From an uncultured Sulfurovum sp. (GTDB lineage Bacteria > Campylobacterota > Campylobacteria > Campylobacterales > Sulfurovaceae): a DNA stretch of 9,857 nt. Positions 1-7,268 of the stretch are shown in pieces. Below the pieces are notes generated by a model that ran no database searches, was not told where the DNA came from, and worked only from the letters and a program-made list of their open reading frames with translations. A program made the position numbers and the translations under genes. How positions within the stretch are numbered: position 1 is the first letter of the stretch; the number at the start of each line of letters is the position of its first letter. The stretch lies in contig CAMZNQ010000056.1 in assembly GCA_947313765.1 (NCBI GenBank), positions 1 to 9,857 on the forward strand. The letters are read 5' to 3'.

Positions 1-588
1 ATTACCATGAACCCCAATAACTTTTAGATTGTTTGCCTCTTCAGTAACCATTTGCAATCTCTGAACATCACTTGTTCCACCATCTGGATATAGACAAGCT
101 ACTTTTATGTTATCTTGGTTTTTAAATGTCTCTAGTGTAGCAGGTCCTGTATCTCCTGAAGTAGCTGCCATAATAAGATAGTTCTCATTATGCTTTTGAG
201 CCTCTTTTGCCAACACATAGCCAAATGGTTGCAAAGCCATATCTTTAAAAGCACGAGTAGGTCCATGATATAGTTCAGATACGAAACAGTCATCTTCTAT
301 TTTAGATAAAGGTACAGGATTAGATGGGTCATCAAATGCATCATAACGACTAAGAGCCTCTCTAAGTATAACCTCATCAATATCTATATTAAATGATTGA
401 AGAACATCTAATGCCAATACTTTGTAGTGAGAATCTATATGTTTATTTAAAAATTTAATATCAAATGTTGGTAGAGATTCAGGGACATATATTCCTCCAA
501 AACTAGCACTTGGGCTAAGAATTGCCTCTGAAAAACTTACCTTTTGAGCTTTAACTCCATCATTACCACGAGTCTCTATAAATTGCAT
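1..588 (-). CDS. thrC: Threonine synthase, N-terminal part (cut by window edge)
   Basis: The gene makes the PLP-dependent enzyme that converts O-phosphohomoserine to threonine, the last step of threonine synthesis in the cytoplasm. I translated 196 codons from an ATG at 588; the 3' part lies outside the window (whole family members are about 450-500 residues). The N-terminus has the family pattern MQFIETRGNDG and FGGIYVPESLP (about 30-40). The PLP-binding lysine is K115 in HGPTRAFKDMALQPFG, and the phosphate-binding SGDTGPATLETF follows about 30 residues later. No frameshift or stop is seen in the visible part. A Shine-Dalgarno-like AGGA lies about 9 bases upstream of the start, and a TATAAT box lies in the 49-base gap to the channel gene, so thrC can be transcribed alone as well as by read-through. 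No link between threonine synthesis and the neighbouring channel is evident. Confidence 0.95.
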   Translation of the reverse strand, partial: MQFIETRGNDGVKAQKVSFSEAILSPSASFGGIYVPESLPTFDIKFLNKHIDSHYKVLALDVLQSFNIDIDEVILREALSRYDAFDDPSNPVPLSKIEDDCFVSELYHGPTRAFKDMALQPFGYVLAKEAQKHNENYLIMAATSGDTGPATLETFKNQDNIKVACLYPDGGTSDVQRLQMVTEEANNLKVIGVHGN

Positions 589-614
589 ATAATATTCCTA
601 AATATTTTTTGGAA

Positions 615-620
615 ATTATA
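615..620 (-). promoter_or_regulatory. Putative -10 box for thrC
   Basis: On the minus strand this reads TATAAT (context TTTTTTGATATAATTTCC), 26 bases before the thrC ATG. No good -35 hexamer is present, but a T-run lies just upstream, as in Campylobacter-type sigma-70 promoters. The call rests on sequence only. Confidence 0.5.
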
Positions 621-637
621 TCAAAAAATAGATTTGC

Positions 638-2323
638 TTACTTAAAAATCTTACTTAATAGCCAATTTCTTTTATCATCTCCTGTCATAACATAGTGTAA
701 ATCATAGATATTTGAAGCTATAATCTCTATCTCTGTCCTACTCTCTTTATCACAAGCAAAGAGTATCTCGTCTCCTATCTCTAATATCTCATTAGATGGT
801 AGTAAAAATTCATCTCCATTACGTTTTAAAAAGAGTGGTATGGCTCTATGGTAATCTTTCCAATTGTATAGTGATTTTAAAAGTATATTTAACTCTATAG
901 ATGCATTATCTACACTAATCGCATTACATATTGCATAGGCTCTATTCATATTAATTGGTAGATGTAACAATTGAGGATTATCTCCTAATTGTGTTCTAAG
1001 AAGTTTTACTAATGAACAACCCCACTCCTCATCTTTATATAGTATATTCTTTAGAAAAGAGTGTTTTAATGGTTGAGATAGCTGTAGAGAGGTTTTATTT
1101 ATTAAGATTCTCTCTACCATAAATAGCCAATTTGCTTTTACTGCTTCAAATATGCTAATCTCTTTCATAATATTCTCTCGTGCAATTATATAGAGATTTG
1201 GATTTAATTTTCTAGCTGTAATGATTATGGATATATTATCTATATCATTATGTGTACCTGCAACTAAAACAGATGAACTCTCTATACCTGCTTCTATCAA
1301 AATCTCTTTATCGTCAGCATTAGCTTTAATGAAAGTCTCATTCCTTCTCATCTCTCTTGTTCCAACGTTATGTTCATCAATTACGACATAATCAATCCCA
1401 TGTTTATCAAGTTTCTCTTTTAGAACTCTTCCTAAACGTCCATAACCACAAATGATATAACGTCCTTGTGGTAGAAAATTTGCTTCATCTTTTAAATCAT
1501 AATTTTTATAAATCCAATTTTCTAAAGTTAAAATGTGTGGAGCAGTTAAACCTATATCAAAACGTTTACCAAATATTTCAAAAGGATTCTCTACTTTAGC
1601 TATATCTGTATCTAAAAGAGAAGTAATTATATCTCTAAGTGTAGCTTTTACTATAACCTTAACATTTGAATTTAAGAAACGAGTTAATATTGTAACTCTT
1701 AAATTCTTATCCTCTTTATAGAAATGAGATACAATTGCTTTACAATATGGAGATTTTACTCCAGCATCTTTTAAAGTATTTATTAGAAGAGCATCTCCAA
1801 CCATAACTGGAACACCCATAGAGGACTCTTCAAGTTCAAATAAGTTAAGTTTCTCCTCATCATAATCGACAAGAACTACCTTAACATTGGCATCTGTCAA
1901 TTTTTTAATAATCTCTCCATTGACATAATTGTATCCCAATATAATAACAAACTCTTCTTTTATATTTTGTACCTGTTTACGAAAACGACTCTTTAACAAC
2001 TCCTGCTTTAGAGTCTTGTCTGATATTGTAGATATCACTGCACCTATGGCATAAAACCAACCAATAACAGTGATATATATAACAACCATAACCCATAGAC
2101 GTTGGGTATATGTGAAATCATATGGTGTCTCTCCAAAACCTATTGTAGAGGCTGTATAGGAAACAAAATAGAATGCATCAAAAAAAGTTAAATGATACTC
2201 TTTCTCTCCATCCCATCCAGGGACAAGAACCATTCCTAAAATAGCAATAGCATACACTACAATAATAATTATTAATGGTTTTCTTAGACGCTGTAAAATA
2301 ATCCAAAAAGCATTATCTCTCAT
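638..2323 (-). CDS. Two-TM potassium channel with two cytoplasmic RCK/TrkA-N domains
   Basis: A 561-residue inner-membrane ion channel. TM1 is about residues 16-34 and TM2 about 76-100. Between them lie a pore helix (about 46-60) and the filter TIGFGE (60-65), a close variant of the potassium signature TxGYG. The soluble part holds two RCK (regulator of K+ conductance) units. RCK1 (about 126-245) starts VIILGYNYVNGE, where the dinucleotide loop departs from GxGxxG although D153 at the end of strand 2 is kept. RCK2 (about 288-420) starts YIICGYGRLG with an intact loop and D316. The tail (about 495-525) resembles a TrkA-C ligand domain. Family knowledge says such channels gate on bound nucleotides or ions; which ligand cannot be told here. 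The ATG follows the stop of the upstream DUF6394-like gene by four bases, so the two are probably co-translated. The start looks firm, with a weak AAAAGA ribosome site inside the upstream gene. TrkA-type uptake subunits lack the pore seen here. Confidence 0.9.
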   Translation of the reverse strand: MRDNAFWIILQRLRKPLIIIIVVYAIAILGMVLVPGWDGEKEYHLTFFDAFYFVSYTASTIGFGETPYDFTYTQRLWVMVVIYITVIGWFYAIGAVISTISDKTLKQELLKSRFRKQVQNIKEEFVIILGYNYVNGEIIKKLTDANVKVVLVDYDEEKLNLFELEESSMGVPVMVGDALLINTLKDAGVKSPYCKAIVSHFYKEDKNLRVTILTRFLNSNVKVIVKATLRDIITSLLDTDIAKVENPFEIFGKRFDIGLTAPHILTLENWIYKNYDLKDEANFLPQGRYIICGYGRLGRVLKEKLDKHGIDYVVIDEHNVGTREMRRNETFIKANADDKEILIEAGIESSSVLVAGTHNDIDNISIIITARKLNPNLYIIARENIMKEISIFEAVKANWLFMVERILINKTSLQLSQPLKHSFLKNILYKDEEWGCSLVKLLRTQLGDNPQLLHLPINMNRAYAICNAISVDNASIELNILLKSLYNWKDYHRAIPLFLKRNGDEFLLPSNEILEIGDEILFACDKESRTEIEIIASNIYDLHYVMTGDDKRNWLLSKIFK

Positions 2324-2327
2324 AAGA

Positions 2328-2705
2328 CTATCTTTTAGATTTTAATGTTTCGCCTACATAAAGAACAACTGAAGTGATATTCGCTAAAAGTGCTCCTCCT
2401 GAAAAAGAGATAATTGTAGCCATGTGACTACTTGTCATTGTTGAGGTGTACTCAACAACAGTCCATACTAGAACAGCTATTATTAACTGAATATCTGCAA
2501 CTAATGATGTTGCTAATAGCACAGAACCTATTTGAGTCTTATCTCCAATTTTAAGTGCTGTTGCAATAAGTGAAATTACTAAAGCTGCAAATAGTTCATA
2601 GGTACTATGGAGTGCTGGATTACCCATATCACCATAAAAAAAACCAAAATTAAGCGTCATTGCTAAAATAATAAAAAAACCTGAAATTACTTTCTCTAAA
2701 CTCAT
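2328..2705 (-). CDS. Small four-helix membrane protein, DUF6394-like
   Basis: This 125-residue protein is almost entirely hydrophobic, with about four predicted transmembrane helices (5-24, 36-53, 59-86, 95-117) and a short basic C-terminus ending LKSKR. Helix 3 carries a buried D71, and the loop after helix 1 has FFYGDMGNP. I recognise it from memory as the DUF6394 type found in Campylobacterota; its function is unknown. It starts with ATG after AAGGG (about 7 bases upstream). It is followed four bases after its stop by the potassium channel gene, so the two probably form one translational unit, and a role as channel partner or modulator is inferred from that position alone. A TATAAT box lies just upstream. 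No catalytic motif is seen. Confidence 0.8.
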   Translation of the reverse strand: MSLEKVISGFFIILAMTLNFGFFYGDMGNPALHSTYELFAALVISLIATALKIGDKTQIGSVLLATSLVADIQLIIAVLVWTVVEYTSTMTSSHMATIISFSGGALLANITSVVLYVGETLKSKR

Positions 2706-2733
2706 CTTAAAACCCTTTTTAAAAATTTACTCT

Positions 2734-2739
2734 ATTATA
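2734..2739 (-). promoter_or_regulatory. Putative -10 box for the DUF6394-like / channel pair
   Basis: TATAAT on the minus strand (context TTCGCTATAATAGAG), 28 bases before the ATG at 2705. A second TATAAT at 2748-2753 overlaps the stop codon of the upstream EnvC-like gene. No -35 is clear. If used, it separates the channel pair from the ftsEX operon. Confidence 0.5.
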
Positions 2740-2748
2740 GCGAATTTA

Positions 2749-3948
2749 TTATAAATCAATCAACTTTAAAGGGTTTATATGCTTATTATTTTTAGTAACT
2801 TCAAACATTAAACTTTTATCTACTTTTCCTATAATCGAACCCTTAGATAGTTGCTTTCCAACGTAAATACCTGGAGCTAAACGTGAAAGTTTTGCATATA
2901 TAGTATGAATTCCTTTCGCATGTTCGACAATAACAACTCGTCCAAGCATTCCACCAGAATTTTCAGAAAAGACAACCTTTCCTTTAAGTATCGCTCTTAC
3001 TTTTGAACCTACATAGGGTGCTTTTAGAGTAATGGATTTATTAAAGATTTTAAATTTATATATAGGGTCAATATATGAACCAAATTTCTTAATAAGCCTT
3101 GAACCTTTTAAAGGAGATATTGTTTTACCACCTCTATATTTTCCAACTTTTACAGGGTAATATTCCCTACTATTTTTAACCTCTAAATCTAAATTTTTAC
3201 GATTTTTTGCCTCTCTACGTTTAGCTAAAAGAGCTTCTCTTTTACTCTGTTTAATAATTTTTAGTTTTGCTAATTTTCTCTCTAGGCTACGTCTACTCTT
3301 TTTAATACGATTAAAACGTCTTTTATATAAAGCCTTATTCTCTGCTAGAGTAGTAATGATTTTATCTTTCTCCTCTTTTTTCTGAGTATACTCTAATCGT
3401 TCATTTTTATATATATTAATAGACTCGATGATTGAATCTTTTTTAACTCTTAGAGAGTGCTGTTTTTTATTTAGCTTTAAAATCTCATTTTTTAATTTCT
3501 CTATTGCAAATCTATTTTTTTTTGCATATACCTCATAAACTTCTTGCATCATTACAGAGCTTTTTGTAGGGTGTTTTATCTCTTCAAGAGCTAATGCCAT
3601 AGAGAAGTTTTTAGCTACTAAAGCTACAAATTTATCTTGCTTAGAGTTAATTATAGCGTTGATTTTATTTAAATCTTTTGATAGTTTTTTATCTTCCTCT
3701 TTTAATTTACTGTACTTATCTTCACTATTTTTAATATCATCTTCTAAAATAGCTATTTTTTTATCCAAAATATTCTTCTCTTTTTTGGCTACTAATATCT
3801 TTTTTGCAATCTTAGAGAGTTGATTATCCATCTTTTTATACTCTATCTTTTTTAATTTTAACTCTTTGTTCTTTTGACGAATTTTATTGTCAACTGAGGA
3901 GGAAAAAACTAAAGAGAAGGAGAGCAGTAAACCAAGAATAAACCTCAT
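2749..3948 (-). CDS. EnvC-like LytM/M23 protein, zinc ligands lost; probable FtsEX-linked amidase activator
   Basis: A 399-residue exported protein. The signal peptide is about residues 1-17 (MRFILGLLLSFSLVFSSS). Residues about 20-255 are a Lys/Glu-rich coiled coil broken near 115-145, which would form the antiparallel hairpin by which EnvC docks on FtsX. Residues about 275-399 are a LytM (peptidase M23) fold. None of the usual zinc ligands is recognisable: the HxxxD region reads YKFKIFNKSITLKA, the YAH motif is YAKL, and the HxH motif is SLMFEV, very like SLYFEI of E. coli EnvC. By family knowledge such a domain activates peptidoglycan amidases and does not cut itself. The gene starts one base after the ftsX stop, with an excellent AAAGGAGG site six bases upstream. 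C. jejuni Cj1275c holds the same place. Annotation pipelines would call it an M23 peptidase, which may mislead. Confidence 0.88.
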   Translation of the reverse strand: MRFILGLLLSFSLVFSSSVDNKIRQKNKELKLKKIEYKKMDNQLSKIAKKILVAKKEKNILDKKIAILEDDIKNSEDKYSKLKEEDKKLSKDLNKINAIINSKQDKFVALVAKNFSMALALEEIKHPTKSSVMMQEVYEVYAKKNRFAIEKLKNEILKLNKKQHSLRVKKDSIIESINIYKNERLEYTQKKEEKDKIITTLAENKALYKRRFNRIKKSRRSLERKLAKLKIIKQSKREALLAKRREAKNRKNLDLEVKNSREYYPVKVGKYRGGKTISPLKGSRLIKKFGSYIDPIYKFKIFNKSITLKAPYVGSKVRAILKGKVVFSENSGGMLGRVVIVEHAKGIHTIYAKLSRLAPGIYVGKQLSKGSIIGKVDKSLMFEVTKNNKHINPLKLIDL

Positions 3949-3949
3949 A

Positions 3950-4747
3950 CTACTCCTCCTTTACATTAATAACAACCAAAAATACAGCAATAAGAACAAT
4001 AGAGATTGAGGAAAAGAGTAAAATAAAAAAGTCTGAAAATATAAAAACATCAGAGACATGCTCTTTAAGTATCTCCATCTGTGTATCTGAAATCCACATT
4101 TTTTGAAGAGAGACAAACATCGATGAGGTTAAAATAGCAGATATAATAGCATCAACAAGAGCCATATTGACTAACACTTTAGAGCGTAAAAATAGTGAAG
4201 CACCAAATATCTCCATAACTTTCATACGTTGAGCATGCATAAAATTCCATACTTCCATCTGCTTAACAATTAAAAAGAATCCAATAATAGACATAAAAAA
4301 TATAAAAGTTCCAAATGAGAATTTAATAAATGTAAAAAGTTCATATTGTGATTTATAGGTAGAGTGAAAAGTCTCTATCCTTTTAATACTTTTTGATTCT
4401 GATAAGTTCTTTTTTAGCTTATCTATCACTTTAATTCCCAAAAGTTTATCAAGTTTTATCTCATAAAAATTTGGTATTGCACTATTTAAATCCTCATTTT
4501 TATCAACATAAACATTATCTAAAGCTTTAGGTTTTTTAAGCTCCTTTACTCCTAATATATGAGCATCTAAACTCCTAAAGTCATCAATACTCATCTCCTC
4601 TTTTGCCACAACTACAATACTATAATCTGAAGATAGACTCTTTTCATATGTATTTGTGGTACGGTCAAAAACAATAAAAAACTCCAATCCTAGCAAAATT
4701 GCTACTAGTGGAAATATTAAAGAGATATGTTTTTTAACGAACTTCAT
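3950..4747 (-). CDS. ftsX: Cell division protein FtsX (ABC transporter-like permease)
   Basis: FtsX is the inner-membrane half of the FtsEX complex, passing the ATPase cycle of FtsE to a periplasmic coiled-coil activator. The 265-residue protein has the expected four helices: TM1 about 9-27, TM2 141-162, TM3 192-213 and TM4 240-261. A large periplasmic loop (about 28-140) binds the activator in known homologues. The cytoplasmic stretch after TM2 contains [14 protein letters not shown], the conserved family segment that contacts FtsE. I chose the ATG at 4747 because AAGGGAAG sits five bases upstream. A longer reading would need the TTG at 4768 or ATG at 4765, both without a good site. With this start it overlaps the ftsE end by 14 bases. 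It is followed one base after its stop by the EnvC-like gene. Confidence 0.93.
   Translation of the reverse strand: MKFVKKHISLIFPLVAILLGLEFFIVFDRTTNTYEKSLSSDYSIVVVAKEEMSIDDFRSLDAHILGVKELKKPKALDNVYVDKNEDLNSAIPNFYEIKLDKLLGIKVIDKLKKNLSESKSIKRIETFHSTYKSQYELFTFIKFSFGTFIFFMSIIGFFLIVKQMEVWNFMHAQRMKVMEIFGASLFLRSKVLVNMALVDAIISAILTSSMFVSLQKMWISDTQMEILKEHVSDVFIFSDFFILLFSSISIVLIAVFLVVINVKEE
3955..3962 (-). promoter_or_regulatory. Ribosome binding site of the EnvC-like gene
   Basis: AAAGGAGG on the minus strand, within the last codons of ftsX and six bases before the ATG at 3948. It is the strongest Shine-Dalgarno in the window, suggesting the periplasmic activator is made in larger amount than FtsEX. 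Confidence 0.75.
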
Positions 4748-5408
4748 GTATTCTTCCCTTATCATCAATGGTAAAATGTCTATATTTAATATTAAATATA
4801 ACTGGAATTCTATGTGTTACAACAACAACAGTAGTATCTAATTGCTTACAAGCATTCTCCATTAAATCCCAAATAACACTAGAGGAGTATTCATCAAGGT
4901 TACCTGTAGGTTCATCTGCTAAGATTAAAAAAGGATTTTTTGATAATGCTCGTGCTACACCAACTCTCTGTTGTTCTCCACCTGAAAGTTCCATTGGGTA
5001 TTTATTCTCTTTTCCAGTCAATTTTACATGGCTCAATAGCCTTTTTGCTTGAGTCTCTTGAACCTCTTCAGAGTAACCAGAAATCCATAAAGGTAGAACT
5101 ACATTTTTTTCAACCGTCCACTCATTAACAAGTTTATAATCTTGAAAAACAATCCCTAAATGGGTTCGTAACTCTTGAAGTTTAGGCTTTTTAATATTAA
5201 TCATATCTAATCCACCAATAATTAAAGAGCCACTTTTAGGCTTTAAATTCCCATAAAAAGATTTTAAAAGTGTTGATTTTCCACTACCACTAGGGCCTGT
5301 TATAAAAACAAAATCACCTTTTTTTATTGAAAAGGTAGCATTAGTAATAACCTCTTCATCCCCCTCATAAGAGAGCGTAAGATTTTCTGTAACAATAACA
5401 TTAGACAT
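4734..5408 (-). CDS. ftsE: Cell division ATP-binding protein FtsE
   Basis: A 224-residue ABC ATPase of the MacB/LolD/FtsE type, acting at the inner face of the membrane with FtsX. All motifs are intact: Walker [10 protein letters not shown] (38-46), Q-loop VFQD (87-90), signature LSGGEQQR (141-148), Walker B LILADEP (161-167) and the H-loop THR (198-200). Its ATG overlaps the trmB stop by eight bases (ATGTCTAA), and GGAG lies about nine bases upstream inside trmB, so translation is coupled. The end overlaps ftsX. LolD or MacB is the alternative for the isolated sequence, but the adjacent short four-helix FtsX and EnvC-like gene settle it as FtsE. Confidence 0.94.
   Translation of the reverse strand: MSNVIVTENLTLSYEGDEEVITNATFSIKKGDFVFITGPSGSGKSTLLKSFYGNLKPKSGSLIIGGLDMINIKKPKLQELRTHLGIVFQDYKLVNEWTVEKNVVLPLWISGYSEEVQETQAKRLLSHVKLTGKENKYPMELSGGEQQRVGVARALSKNPFLILADEPTGNLDEYSSSVIWDLMENACKQLDTTVVVVTHRIPVIFNIKYRHFTIDDKGRIHEVR
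4753..4760 (-). promoter_or_regulatory. Ribosome binding site that fixes the ftsX start
   Basis: AAGGGAAG on the minus strand, inside the ftsE end and five bases before the ATG at 4747. It supports this start over the TTG/ATG codons at 4768 and 4765. Confidence 0.7.
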
Positions 5409-6579
5409 TTAAATACTCCATAATCTTAAGATGAGTTTTATGGTTTGTTAAAGTTTTAACAGGGTTGGAGTGAAAATAGTAAGCCTCTTTTTCATTTATA
5501 TAGATAAACTTATGCTCTGGTCTATCAAAACTACCAAATGCCAACTTAATTAAAATAGCTTCCTCTTTAACTTTAAAAACTCTTTCAAAATGTATAAAAG
5601 ATTCTTTAAAAATTATAGGTTTCGATGTTATTTTATCTAAAAGTTCTTGTTTGTAAAATATATTATTAAAAGAGAAATCAAAATCTAAAATTCGTTCTTT
5701 AGATTTTTCTAATGATTTTACATAAACATCATAGATATCTTTATCTTGCTTTAACCATCGTGCCTCATATTTGCTAGTTACTTCAAGTGCTTCATTTTTT
5801 CGTATCTCTACTAATGTTTTAGGTACATTGTCTCCTAAAAATGTATCTAAAGAGTACCAAAAGTATTTATGGCTATCTGTTCTTAACTCTAAACGACCCT
5901 CTTTTTTTAGAACTCTCATAGATTCTTTTAAAAATATAGATGAGATAACACGTCTTTGTGGTTTTTTATCCCAAGGAACTGGAAAATGGACAAATATTTC
6001 GGAACATAAGTTTGATGGAATCATCTCTAATAGTAGACGTGCATCATAATTAACAACCCATATATTATTTAAATCTAAAAGTTCAATCTGCTTTAGAACT
6101 TGCATTGCAGATGGAGTGTGAATCTCAATCCCGATAAATAATTTATTAGGATTTCTTTTTGCTTGATATAGTAAATGTTTACCTGAGCCAAATCCAACCT
6201 CAATAGAGACCTCATCAAATGGAAAATTTATATCAATAAAATCCTCTATCTTCTTCTCATAGATACTAGATTTAATCTCACTAGCAGTATGAATAGCAAT
6301 ATTTGAGTTGATAATATCCAAATTAAGCTTATTAGATATATCAAAAATAGCCTGTTTGAGCAGATTTACCTTAAGTGGTCTAGTAACCTTGTCATATTTT
6401 AACAACCAATTATCTTTAGACTTTTTTAAGTGAAGTAAAAAAGATTCATTTTTATGCTCTACAGCAATGAGTTCATCAAGTGTATGGGTATCATTTGCAA
6501 TAAACAGAACTTTGGTTTCTCCATATTTTCCCTTTTTTAATATAGAGGTATCGAATGGTTTAACAGTTATATGTGGCAT
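5401..6579 (-). CDS. trmB: tRNA (guanine-N7)-methyltransferase, long epsilonproteobacterial form
   Basis: TrmB uses S-adenosylmethionine to methylate G46 of tRNA in the cytoplasm. The catalytic core is about residues 105-290. It has the SAM loop SIEVGFGSG (125-133), GIEIHTPS (150-157), NYDA (177-180), the FPVPWDKKPQRR block (199-210) and the RTD segment (233-235) of the substrate site. At 392 residues it is much longer than the roughly 240 of E. coli TrmB. About 100 residues are added at the N-terminus and about 100 at the C-terminus, as in other Campylobacterota to my memory; their role is unknown. The usual FPDPW aspartate is replaced by V201. The gene starts eight bases after the lipoprotein stop, with TAAGGAA overlapping that stop, and it overlaps ftsE by eight bases. 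Confidence 0.92.
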   Translation of the reverse strand: MPHITVKPFDTSILKKGKYGETKVLFIANDTHTLDELIAVEHKNESFLLHLKKSKDNWLLKYDKVTRPLKVNLLKQAIFDISNKLNLDIINSNIAIHTASEIKSSIYEKKIEDFIDINFPFDEVSIEVGFGSGKHLLYQAKRNPNKLFIGIEIHTPSAMQVLKQIELLDLNNIWVVNYDARLLLEMIPSNLCSEIFVHFPVPWDKKPQRRVISSIFLKESMRVLKKEGRLELRTDSHKYFWYSLDTFLGDNVPKTLVEIRKNEALEVTSKYEARWLKQDKDIYDVYVKSLEKSKERILDFDFSFNNIFYKQELLDKITSKPIIFKESFIHFERVFKVKEEAILIKLAFGSFDRPEHKFIYINEKEAYYFHSNPVKTLTNHKTHLKIMEYLNV

Positions 6580-6587
6580 AGAGTTCC

Positions 6588-7268
6588 TTATCGTGCTAAA
6601 ATACTAATTGTTTTACTTGGCTTTGAGCTACTATCATCAAATCCAATAGCAATAACTCTATATACATAAGAGTTTCCAAGAACTACTGACTTATCTATAT
6701 ATTCAGACATCATTCTACCTGAGACAGAGTCAACTAATTTCCATTTTCTACCATTTACACTTCTCTCTATTCTATACATTTTAACACGTTTATCTGAGTG
6801 TGGTCTCCATATTAATTTTATAACATTAGGTGCTTTTTGAAAACCTTGAAAGAATGTTACTGCATCAAATGGAGGTAGAGTCTTAATATCTATCACTTTT
6901 CCATGTTGAGATTCAAAATTACCTCTTATTGTTGTAAATGTGTAAGTATATTTGCTATTTTGCCGAAGAGATGTATCGACATAGTGAGAGGAGAAAGGAT
7001 TTAATATTGTTTTTACTTTTACTAAATCTTTTACTTGGCTAGGTAGCCTACTATCTATTTTTGTTCTATATATACTAACTCCATCAATTCCCTTATTTAC
7101 AAGAGGTTGCCACTCAAAAGCGACATAAGTGTTTCCTGCTACTGCTTTTACATTATCTATCTTTGGTAGATTTGAATCTAGTTGATAGGTTGTAAAAGTG
7201 GCAGGATTACAACCGTTGAGTAATAGTGCTGAAATAAGTGTCAATGGTATTAGGGTTGATTTTTTCAT
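6588..7268 (-). CDS. flpA: FlpA-like lipoprotein with two fibronectin type III domains
   Basis: A 226-residue exported lipoprotein. The signal peptide MKKSTLIPLTLISALLLNGC ends in a lipobox (LNGC) with the acylated C20. Two fibronectin type III-like beta domains follow, at about 36-130 and 135-226. The second contains WRPHSDKRV (154-162), seven of nine residues identical to the fibronectin-binding segment reported for C. jejuni FlpA (WRPHPDFRV), a surface adhesin. C. jejuni FlpA (Cj1279c) occupies the same place between rluD and trmB but is about 410 residues with three such domains, so this one is about one domain short. I chose the ATG at 7268 because AAGGAG lies six bases upstream and the signal peptide begins there; a start at 7331 would add 21 residues before the signal. 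The gene start lies inside the rluD end, overlapping it by 62 bases in another frame. Adhesion to host cells should not be assumed in a probably free-living organism. Confidence 0.87.
   Translation of the reverse strand: MKKSTLIPLTLISALLLNGCNPATFTTYQLDSNLPKIDNVKAVAGNTYVAFEWQPLVNKGIDGVSIYRTKIDSRLPSQVKDLVKVKTILNPFSSHYVDTSLRQNSKYTYTFTTIRGNFESQHGKVIDIKTLPPFDAVTFFQGFQKAPNVIKLIWRPHSDKRVKMYRIERSVNGRKWKLVDSVSGRMMSEYIDKSVVLGNSYVYRVIAIGFDDSSSKPSKTISILAR

Noticed and set aside
1533..1721. Short plus-strand reading frame inside the channel gene
   Set aside because: It lies wholly antisense to a well-supported coding sequence, has no ribosome site or recognisable motif, and looks like a mirror of the opposite frame.
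4748..4768. Longer N-terminus for FtsX (TTG at 4768 or ATG at 4765)
   Set aside because: It adds residues without a ribosome site, while AAGGGAAG sits correctly before the ATG at 4747 and TM1 follows directly.
4656..5128. Three overlapping plus-strand frames across ftsE/ftsX
   Set aside because: All are antisense to motif-complete ftsE and ftsX, have no promoter or Shine-Dalgarno, and their products resemble no family.
5771..6049. 92-codon plus-strand frame inside trmB
   Set aside because: It is antisense to the SAM-binding core of trmB, with composition typical of a reversed coding strand.
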